NCBI GenBank assembly: GCA_905201915.1
Contig: CAJKQE010000070.1
Location: forward strand, 1 to 11,599
From: an uncultured Lachnospiraceae bacterium
GTDB lineage: Bacteria; Bacillota; Clostridia; Lachnospirales; Lachnospiraceae
DNA: 11,599 nucleotides
Direction of reading: 5' to 3'
How positions within the stretch are numbered: position 1 is the first letter of the stretch; each line of letters starts with the position of its first letter. Shown in pieces: positions 6,217 through 11,599 of the stretch. The translations under genes were made by a program, and so were the position numbers. The notes beneath the pieces are model-generated. The model was not told the origin of the DNA and made no database searches. It worked only from the letters and a program-made list of their open reading frames with translations.

Positions 6217-6249
6217 ATTGTATAGGAAATTGCGTCCTATACAATAAAA
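6213..6249. repeat. Perfect 15-bp inverted repeat between T-box terminator and trpX
   Basis: TTTTATTGTATAGGA (6213-6227) and its exact reverse complement (6235-6249) flank a 7-base loop AATTGCG. The first four Ts belong to the terminator's T-run. The right arm is followed by GGCCC, not by Ts, so it is not a conventional terminator on the + strand. It leaves 53 bases before the trpX start, with AAGGAG at 6289-6294. It could be an RNA-stabilising hairpin in the processed mRNA, a protein site, or a copy of a dispersed palindromic repeat; the sequence does not decide. Confidence 0.7.
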
Positions 6250-6302
6250 GGCCCTTGCACATCGGAATGTAAAAAGAAAAGCAGAGAAAAGGAGAAAAAA
6301 TT

Positions 6303-7304
6303 ATGAAGAAAAAAGTATTTGTTATGATTTTAGGAGCAATTTTAACAACAGGTCTTTTCACCGGATGCAAAGGCGAAAATAAAGAGAATAAAGAAGGTGT
6401 CTATCACATTGGCATTTCTCAGTTTGCGGAACATGGTTCTTTGGATAATTGTCGTGAAGGTTTTTTAGAAGGATTGAAAGAAGAAGGGATTGAAGAAGGA
6501 AAAAATCTGGAAATTGATTTGGATAATGCCAATTCCGATACTGCTACAGCAGCGCAGATTTCAGATAAATTTGTATCAGATAAAGTAGATTTGATTTGTG
6601 CCATTGCAACACCAAGTGCACAGGCAGCTTATAACAGCGCATCCAACACAGAAATTCCTGTTGTATATACAGCAGTGACAAATCCGGAGGAAGCCGAGCT
6701 TGCAGGTGAGGATAAAACACCTGTGGGAAACGTGACAGGAACAAGTGACCAGCTTCCCGTAGAAGCGAAGATGATACGTGAAATGCTTCCGGATGCAAAA
6801 ACAATCGGTATTTTATACACAACCAGCGAAGCCAATTCCGTTCACAGTATCAAAGAATATGAAAAATATGCCAAGGAATACGGATTTACCTTAGAAACAG
6901 CAGGTGTTACCAATACTTCTGAGGTGTCTTTGGCAGCAGCAGGATTGCTGGAAAAGGTAGATTGTCTTACCAATCTTACAGACAATACGGTTGTCAGTGT
7001 TCTACCAACGATTTTAGAGCAGGCAAATAAAAAAGGTATTCCTGTTTTCGGCAGTGAAATCGAACAGGTAAAACTGGGTTGTCTGGCAGCCGAAGGCTTA
7101 GATTATATCAACCTTGGCAAAGAAACAGGAAAGATGGCGGCAAAAATCTTAAAGGGTGAAGCAAAAGCAGAGGAAATGTCTTATGAACTTTTAGAGGGAA
7201 GCAGCCTTTATATCAACGAAAAAGCAGCAGAAAACTTAAAAATAGAACTTCCGGAAGAACTGAAAAACAGAGCAGAGGAAGTATTTACAGAAATTGAAGG
7301 ATAA
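6303..7304 (+). CDS. trpX: Tryptophan ABC transporter substrate-binding lipoprotein TrpX (predicted)
   Basis: The 333-residue product starts with a lipoprotein signal (MKKKVFVMILGAILTTGLFTGC) whose lipobox LFTGC puts the lipidated cysteine at residue 22. The mature part is an ABC_sub_bind (COG2984 type) two-lobed binding protein: HIGISQFAEHGSLDNCREGF (35-54), an alternating domain start at KTIGILYTTSEANS (166-179), and a return segment GIPVFGSEIEQVKLGC (245-260). It should capture the substrate outside the membrane and deliver it to TrpY. Family members beside COG4120 and COG1101 proteins behind Trp T-boxes have been predicted as tryptophan importers; the UGG specifier directly upstream supports that here. 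AAGGAG (6289-6294) is eight bases before the ATG. The permease gene begins 17 bases after the stop codon. Substrate identity is inferred from regulation, not from binding-site residues. Confidence 0.88.
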   Translation: MKKKVFVMILGAILTTGLFTGCKGENKENKEGVYHIGISQFAEHGSLDNCREGFLEGLKEEGIEEGKNLEIDLDNANSDTATAAQISDKFVSDKVDLICAIATPSAQAAYNSASNTEIPVVYTAVTNPEEAELAGEDKTPVGNVTGTSDQLPVEAKMIREMLPDAKTIGILYTTSEANSVHSIKEYEKYAKEYGFTLETAGVTNTSEVSLAAAGLLEKVDCLTNLTDNTVVSVLPTILEQANKKGIPVFGSEIEQVKLGCLAAEGLDYINLGKETGKMAAKILKGEAKAEEMSYELLEGSSLYINEKAAENLKIELPEELKNRAEEVFTEIEG

Positions 7305-7321
7305 GAAAAGAGGGCAAGAAA

Positions 7322-8221
7322 ATGGATTTTGCAATTAGTATTATTGAGCAGGGACTGATTTATGGTATTTTAGCTTTGGGCGTATATATTACCTATAAAA
7401 TCTTAGATTTTCCTGATTTAACGGTAGATGGAAGTTTCCCTTTAGGAGCAGCTGTAACAGCAGCGCTTTTAAAATCTGGTGTAAACCCATATCTTACATT
7501 ACCTGTAGCATTTTTTGCGGGGGCAGCAGCCGGACTTTGCACAGGACTTATTCATGTGAAATGTAAAGTGAGGGATCTGCTCTCAGGAATTATTATGATG
7601 ACGGCTTTGTATACGGTAAATTTAATGGTGGCAGGAACGAACAATGTGCCTTTATTTTCCAAAGAAACTATTTTCAAAAATGACTTTTTATCAGGTATAT
7701 TTAGTGGAAGCAGTTCAAAATACAGTACTTTGATTATTATTTTACTGGTTGTTTTTATCAGTAAATTCGCATTGGATGAATATTTGAAAACAAAATCAGG
7801 ATATTTGTTAAGAGCTGTAGGAGATAATGAAAATCTTGTTACTTCTCTTGCAAAAAACAAAGGAAATGTAAAAATTTTAGGGCTGTCCATTGCCAATGGA
7901 CTGGTTGCATTAAGCGGTTGTATTTCCTGTCAGCAGCAAGGTGTATTTGAAATTTCTTCCGGAACAGGAGCTATTGTAGTAGGGCTTGCAAGTGTAATTG
8001 TGGGAACCAGTTTTTATAAAATGTTGAAAAAAGTTTCCTTTATCAAGGTTACAACCTTTGTATTTTTGGGTGCAATTCTTTATAAGGCCTGTACGGGCAT
8101 TGCCATTTTATACTTCCCGCCTCAGGCAATGAAGATGATTTCAGCATTGTTCCTTTTAGGCGTCTTAGTCTTAATTCTGGTTGTTGATAAAAAAGAAAAG
8201 AGAGGAAAAAGCCATGCTTGA
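7322..8221 (+). CDS. trpY: Tryptophan ABC transporter permease TrpY (predicted)
   Basis: This 299-residue membrane protein resembles the COG4120 / BPD_transp_2 (LivH-like) permeases: about eight hydrophobic segments, an opening IEQGLIYGILALGVYITYKIL (8-28) and the conserved FPDLTVDGSFPLGAA (30-44). The cytoplasmic coupling segment is about residues 158-199, with SGYLLRAVGDNENLVTSLAKN followed by an A-N-G-x-x-x-L-S-G pattern; it would contact the ATPase TrpZ. The C-terminus is basic (KKEKRGKSHA). It forms the membrane channel for the substrate brought by TrpX. A ribosome site (AGAGGGCAAG, about 7310-7319) precedes the ATG. The last eight bases overlap the start of trpZ, so the three genes are translated in series from one T-box-controlled transcript. 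Confidence 0.87.
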   Translation: MDFAISIIEQGLIYGILALGVYITYKILDFPDLTVDGSFPLGAAVTAALLKSGVNPYLTLPVAFFAGAAAGLCTGLIHVKCKVRDLLSGIIMMTALYTVNLMVAGTNNVPLFSKETIFKNDFLSGIFSGSSSKYSTLIIILLVVFISKFALDEYLKTKSGYLLRAVGDNENLVTSLAKNKGNVKILGLSIANGLVALSGCISCQQQGVFEISSGTGAIVVGLASVIVGTSFYKMLKKVSFIKVTTFVFLGAILYKACTGIAILYFPPQAMKMISALFLLGVLVLILVVDKKEKRGKSHA

Positions 8222-8987
8222 GTTAAAACATATTCATAAATATTATAATCCCGGAACTGTCCATGAAATGTGTCTGTTTAAAGATTTTAATTTAACCATA
8301 GAAAAAGGAGAATTTGTATCGATTGTAGGCAGTAATGGTTCCGGTAAGACTTCTCTTTTAAATATTATCTGTGGAAGCATTGAGCTTGATGAAGGAAAGA
8401 TTTTAGTAGATGGAAAAGACATTACAAAGCAAAAAGAATACAAACGTCTTGAGAAAATCGGACGTGTGTACCAAAATCCGGCTATGGGAACCTGTCCGTC
8501 TATGACAATATTAGAAAATATGGCAATGGCAGATAATAAGGGGAAATCCTTTGGTTTAAAAAGAGGAACAGATAAGAAGCGCATTGCTTTTTATAAGGAA
8601 GAATTAGCTAGATTACAACTTGGGCTAGAAGATAAATTGAATACAAAAGTGGGTGCTCTCTCAGGCGGGCAGAGACAGGCATTGGCACTTTTAATGAGTA
8701 CCATGACACCTATTGATTTTTTGATTTTAGATGAACATACAGCAGCTTTAGATCCAAAGACAGCAGATTTGATTATGGAATTAACAGAGAAAATTGTCAG
8801 AGAAAAACAGCTGACAGCTATTATGGTAACTCATAATCTTCGTTATGCCGTAGAATATGGGGACAGACTGCTTATGATGCATCAGGGAAATGCAGTTATG
8901 GATGCGGCAGCAGAAAAGAAAAAAGAGATAAAAATTGAGGATATCTTAGAGAAGTTTAACGAAATCAGCATAGAATGCGGAAATTAA
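8214..8987 (+). CDS. trpZ: Tryptophan ABC transporter ATPase TrpZ (predicted)
   Basis: The 257-residue product is a complete COG1101-type ABC ATPase: Walker A GSNGSGKT (39-46), Q-loop glutamine 87 (VYQNP), signature LSGGQ (149-153), Walker B LILDE (170-174), D-loop AALD (177-180) and switch histidine 207 (MVTHN). It powers uptake through TrpY. I use the ATG at 8214 (MLELKHIHKYY) since AGAGG (8201-8205) lies eight bases upstream and the domain begins there; the frame runs back to 8181 but adds only a lysine-rich stretch. The ATG overlaps the trpY stop by eight bases. Downstream there is no hairpin with a T-run before the reductase promoter, so some readthrough is possible. All catalytic residues are present. 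Confidence 0.9.
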   Translation: MLELKHIHKYYNPGTVHEMCLFKDFNLTIEKGEFVSIVGSNGSGKTSLLNIICGSIELDEGKILVDGKDITKQKEYKRLEKIGRVYQNPAMGTCPSMTILENMAMADNKGKSFGLKRGTDKKRIAFYKEELARLQLGLEDKLNTKVGALSGGQRQALALLMSTMTPIDFLILDEHTAALDPKTADLIMELTEKIVREKQLTAIMVTHNLRYAVEYGDRLLMMHQGNAVMDAAAEKKKEIKIEDILEKFNEISIECGN

Positions 8988-8993
8988 CAACCC

Positions 8994-9022
8994 TTGAAAT
9001 AAACTATATATCGTGTTAATAT
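8994..9022 (+). promoter_or_regulatory. Promoter of the class II ribonucleotide reductase gene
   Basis: TTGAAA (8994-8999, 5 of 6 consensus), a 17-base spacer and TAATAT (9017-9022, 4 of 6), preceded by an extended -10 TGT (9014-9016). Transcription should start near 9029, some 30 bases before the ATG. A NrdR-like box occupies the spacer and a second box follows the predicted start. Confidence 0.6.
9001..9016. promoter_or_regulatory. NrdR box 1 (predicted operator)
   Basis: AAACTATATATCGTGT agrees at 14 of 16 positions with the palindromic NrdR consensus as I recall it (ACACTATATATAGTGT). It lies between the -35 and -10 boxes, a position where binding would block RNA polymerase. NrdR is the ATP-cone zinc-ribbon repressor of ribonucleotide reductase genes; its own gene is not in this window. 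Confidence 0.7.
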
Positions 9023-9031
9023 CATATATAT

Positions 9032-9047
9032 TGACTAAATATAGTGG
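9032..9047. promoter_or_regulatory. NrdR box 2 (predicted operator)
   Basis: TGACTAAATATAGTGG agrees at 12 of 16 positions with the NrdR consensus. It begins exactly 31 bases after box 1, the usual three-helical-turn spacing of paired NrdR boxes, and covers the region from just after the predicted transcription start to the ribosome site (GGAGG, 9046-9050). It is the weaker of the two; the spacing is what makes it convincing. Confidence 0.62.
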
Positions 9048-9058
9048 AGGGCGAAAGA

Positions 9059-11326
9059 ATGAACGTTGAAGAGTGGCTGGGTAGCGAAAATCAGCTTGGA
9101 ATGGATATCTGGAATAAAAAATATCGAAATGAGCAAGAGGATTTTGAAGGTTGGATTACACGTGTCAGCGGTGGAAATGAAGAAATTGCAAAATACATAA
9201 AAGAGAAAAAATTTCTTTTTGGAGGAAGAATTTTATCCAATCGAGGAATGGATAAGCAGGGGAAAAAGGTAACCTATTCTAACTGCTATGTGGTTGAACC
9301 GCCGGAAGATAACATAGAGAGTATTTTTGACTGTGCAAAAAAATTAGCACGTACCTATAGTTATGGTGGAGGCTGCGGTGTGGATATTTCAAAACTCAGT
9401 CCCAAAGGTGCGAAAATTAATAATGCAGCAAAAGAAACCAGTGGAGCTGTATCCTTCATGGAATTATATTCTCTTGTAACGTCTTTAATTGGACAAAACG
9501 GAAGAAGGGGAGCGTTGATGATTTCCATTGACTGCTCCCATCCTGACGTTCTGGAATTTATTGAATTAAAAACAGATTTGGAAAAAGTAAATACGGCTAA
9601 CATTTCTGTGCGCATTCATGAAGATTTTATGGAAGCAGTAAAGAAGAATGAAGAATACTGTCTGCATTATACAAGACAGGAGACTGGGGAAGTCATTGAG
9701 CGCATGGTAAATGCCAGAGAGTTGTTCCATCGTATTACAGAAACTAACTGGGATTATGCAGAACCGGGCGCATTGTTTTGGGACAGGATTACCGGCTGGA
9801 ACTTGCTGAGCAATACAAAGGAATTTTCTTATGCCGGCGTTAATCCATGTGCAGAAGAACCTTTGCCTGCAGGAGGAAGTTGTCTTTTAGGAAGTATCAA
9901 TCTTTCTGCTTTCGTAGAAAATCCTTTTACCGAAGAGGCTTATTTTGATTTTGAAGAATTTAAACGTTGTGTGCAGGCATCTGTAAAAGCTTTAAATGAA
10001 GTATTGGAAGAAGGTTTACCTTTGCATCCCCTTCCGGAACAGAGAGAAAGTGTCAGCCAATGGCGTCAGATTGGATTGGGAATTATGGGGCTTGCCGATG
10101 CACTGATTAAATTGGGACTCGTTTATGGAGAAGAGGATGCAGTTTCTATTTGTGACAGAATTGGTTTTGCTATGGCAGATACTGCTATTTCAGCTTCTGC
10201 AAAACTTGCCAAAGAGCTGGGTACATTTTCAAAGTGTAAGGTAGAGGAAATTATGGAAACACCATATTTTCTGGCAAATACAACAGAAGGAACGAAAGAG
10301 CTGGTACGCAAATATGGACTTCGTAATTCTCAGCTTTTAACCATTGCACCTACAGGAACGTTATCTACCATGCTTGGTATCTCAGGAGGAATTGAGCCAA
10401 TTTATGCCAATTATTATGAGAGAAAGACAGAGTCTTTACATGGGGAAGATGTATATTATAGAGTTTATACAAAGATTGTGAAAGATTTTATGGAGGAGCA
10501 TAAAGTTTCAGATGACAGATTGCTGCCAGATTACTTTGTGACAGCCATGACTTTAGATTACCATCAGAGAATAGATATGCAGTCTATCTGGCAGAGACAT
10601 ATTGATGCATCTATTAGTTCTACAGTAAATGTACCTTCCGGTTTTACAGTAGAAGAAACAGAAAATCTTTATTTATATGCTTTTGAGCAGGGCTTAAAGG
10701 GAATTACCATTTTCAGAGACGGATGTAAACGTGTAGGGATTTTAAATACAAAAGAAACAAAGAAAATCACAGCAGGAGAAGGACTGAAACGAGGTGAAAT
10801 AATCCTTGTTACAGATGATGTAGTGGGCAAAAAAAGAAAGCTGATTACAGGCTGCGGAAGTCTTCACTGTATTGCCCTTTTTGACCCGCATACAGGGGCA
10901 CTTTTGGAAACATATTTAAGCAAAGGTTCTACCGGAGGATGCAATAATTTTATGGTTGGTCTTTCCAGAATGATTTCTATCAGTGCAAGAGGCGGAATTG
11001 ATATTGAAACCATTGTAGATCAGTTGAATTCCAGTGGTTCCTGTCCATCTTATACTGCCCGTAGAGTTACCAGAAAGGATACAAGTAAAGGTGCATGCTG
11101 TCCAATGGCAGTGGGGAATGCTTTAATGGATATGTATAAGGAAATGCAGGAGGAATTAAGCCAGAAAGTAGGAAAAGATGAAAAAGGCAAGAAAATTCCA
11201 AAACCAAAAGCAGTTCCGGTAAGGGGAGAAACAGATAAAATGTATTGTCCGGAGTGTGGAGAACCCCTTGTTTTTGAAGAGGGATGTAATATTTGCAAAA
11301 GCTGTGGATGGAGTAAATGTCATTAA
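9059..11326 (+). CDS. nrdJ: Class II adenosylcobalamin-dependent ribonucleoside-diphosphate reductase
   Basis: The ATG at 9059 (MNVEEWLG, 755 residues) follows GGAGG at 9046-9050; a GTG at 9044 would overlap that site. The catalytic barrel shows SNCYV with cysteine 76, NPCAE (262-266) with N262, thiyl-radical C264 and E266, and GGSCLLGSINL with C275. The distances 76-264 (188) and 264-275 (11) match those of the cobalamin-dependent enzyme of Thermotoga maritima as I recall it. APTGTLSTMLGISGGIEP (430-447) is a phosphate-binding region. Residues about 585-690 form a TSCPD domain, and the C-terminus is a cysteine-rich zinc ribbon (C730, C733, C743, C746, C749, C754), probably the tail that re-reduces the active site. 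There is no N-terminal ATP-cone, so overall activity control by dATP via that domain is absent. It makes deoxynucleotides with or without oxygen, and needs B12. Confidence 0.95.
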   Translation: MNVEEWLGSENQLGMDIWNKKYRNEQEDFEGWITRVSGGNEEIAKYIKEKKFLFGGRILSNRGMDKQGKKVTYSNCYVVEPPEDNIESIFDCAKKLARTYSYGGGCGVDISKLSPKGAKINNAAKETSGAVSFMELYSLVTSLIGQNGRRGALMISIDCSHPDVLEFIELKTDLEKVNTANISVRIHEDFMEAVKKNEEYCLHYTRQETGEVIERMVNARELFHRITETNWDYAEPGALFWDRITGWNLLSNTKEFSYAGVNPCAEEPLPAGGSCLLGSINLSAFVENPFTEEAYFDFEEFKRCVQASVKALNEVLEEGLPLHPLPEQRESVSQWRQIGLGIMGLADALIKLGLVYGEEDAVSICDRIGFAMADTAISASAKLAKELGTFSKCKVEEIMETPYFLANTTEGTKELVRKYGLRNSQLLTIAPTGTLSTMLGISGGIEPIYANYYERKTESLHGEDVYYRVYTKIVKDFMEEHKVSDDRLLPDYFVTAMTLDYHQRIDMQSIWQRHIDASISSTVNVPSGFTVEETENLYLYAFEQGLKGITIFRDGCKRVGILNTKETKKITAGEGLKRGEIILVTDDVVGKKRKLITGCGSLHCIALFDPHTGALLETYLSKGSTGGCNNFMVGLSRMISISARGGIDIETIVDQLNSSGSCPSYTARRVTRKDTSKGACCPMAVGNALMDMYKEMQEELSQKVGKDEKGKKIPKPKAVPVRGETDKMYCPECGEPLVFEEGCNICKSCGWSKCH

Positions 11327-11344
11327 TAAACAAAGGGAGAAGAT

Positions 11345-11599
11345 ATGAAACTTTTATTTAAACAAAGGATATTTTCATGGCTTGACAGCTATGATATTTA
11401 TAATGAACAGGGAGAAAGAGTCTATACGGTAAAAGGTGAATTAGCGTGGGGGCATTGCCTAAAAATTATGGATCAATATGGGCAGAATGTTGGAACGGTG
11501 AAGGAAAAGGTAATGTCATTTTTGCCTAAATTTGAACTTTATCTGCAAGATCGATATTTAGGATGTGTTCAGAAAGAATTTACTTTTTTAAAGCCTAAA
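11345..11599 (+). CDS. LURP-one-related / Tubby C-terminal-like protein, 3'-truncated by window edge
   Basis: An open frame of 85 codons runs from the ATG at 11345 to the window end without a stop. It begins MKLLFKQRIFSWLDSYDIYN, then EQGERVYTVKGELAWGHCLKIMDQYGQNVGTV and LPKFELYL, the alternating short beta-strand pattern of the LURP-one-related (YxjI, DUF567) family, whose fold resembles Tubby C-terminal domains. Family members are usually about 160-200 residues, so roughly half is visible. A ribosome site AGGGAG (11334-11339) is five bases upstream, and the gene starts 18 bases after the reductase stop codon, so it is probably in the same transcript. Bacterial function is unestablished; a membrane-associated or lipid-binding role is only suggested by the fold. 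Confidence 0.75.
   Translation, partial: MKLLFKQRIFSWLDSYDIYNEQGERVYTVKGELAWGHCLKIMDQYGQNVGTVKEKVMSFLPKFELYLQDRYLGCVQKEFTFLKPK

Noticed and set aside
7552..7896. A 114-codon open frame on the - strand within trpY
   Set aside because: It is antisense to a clear permease gene, has no ribosome site or family pattern, and resembles the other antisense frames (for example 8243-8584 and 11067-11333), which are by-products of codon bias.
8181..8213. Earlier start for trpZ
   Set aside because: The added residues are a lysine-rich stretch inside trpY, and AGAGG at 8201-8205 clearly serves the ATG at 8214.
9031..9036. TTGACT as a -35 box for nrdJ
   Set aside because: No -10 box can fit before the ATG at 9059; the bases are better explained as part of NrdR box 2.
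1..11599. Mobile elements, CRISPR arrays, tRNA or rRNA genes
   Set aside because: I found no transposase or integrase motifs, no regularly spaced repeats and no cloverleaf ending in CCA in an expected gene gap.

Overview
The window is AT-rich, gene-dense DNA. AAGGAGG-type ribosome sites, short overlaps between co-directional genes, a T-box leader and the character of the proteins all point to a Firmicute of class Clostridia, most likely a gut Lachnospiraceae (Blautia-like; genus is inference). Every gene I accept is on the + strand. I see no mobile elements, CRISPR arrays, tRNA or rRNA genes.

Layout. (1) 2-2361: the 3' end of an ABC exporter operon: a truncated ATPase followed by two unequal membrane subunits with overlapping ends. 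(2) 2362-4477: a three-gene module made of a DUF2975 membrane protein, a small YozG-like Cro/C1 HTH regulator and a DUF4153/DUF4173-like polytopic membrane protein. Its promoter lies inside the terminator hairpin of the ABC operon, next to a TTTATCG-N5-CGATAAA palindrome. (3) 4501-5919: a MATE-family efflux protein with its own strong promoter, overlapped by a 9+9 bp inverted repeat. (4) 5900-8987: a tRNA-sensing T-box leader with a UGG (Trp) specifier, an antiterminator and a terminator, followed by trpX-trpY-trpZ, the predicted tryptophan ABC importer. A 15-bp perfect inverted repeat sits between the T-box terminator and trpX. (5) 8988-11326: a class II (adenosylcobalamin-dependent) ribonucleotide reductase behind a promoter bearing two NrdR-box-like sites 31 bp apart. 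(6) 11345 to the window end: the start of a LURP-one/Tubby-C-like protein.

How it works together. The best supported circuit is tryptophan uptake. Uncharged tRNA-Trp should pair with the UGG specifier and with the TGGT of the T-box, stabilise the antiterminator and switch on the importer. The second circuit is NrdR repression of the B12-dependent reductase when deoxynucleotide pools are high. The third, less certain, is local or self regulation of the DUF2975/HTH/DUF4153 module. I see no obvious terminators between the MATE gene and the T-box, or between trpZ and the reductase gene, so transcripts may run from one unit into the next. Nothing here is a clearly new defence or mobile system. The least understood parts are the DUF2975/HTH/DUF4153 module, the palindrome downstream of the T-box and the ABC exporter with its large extracytoplasmic domain.
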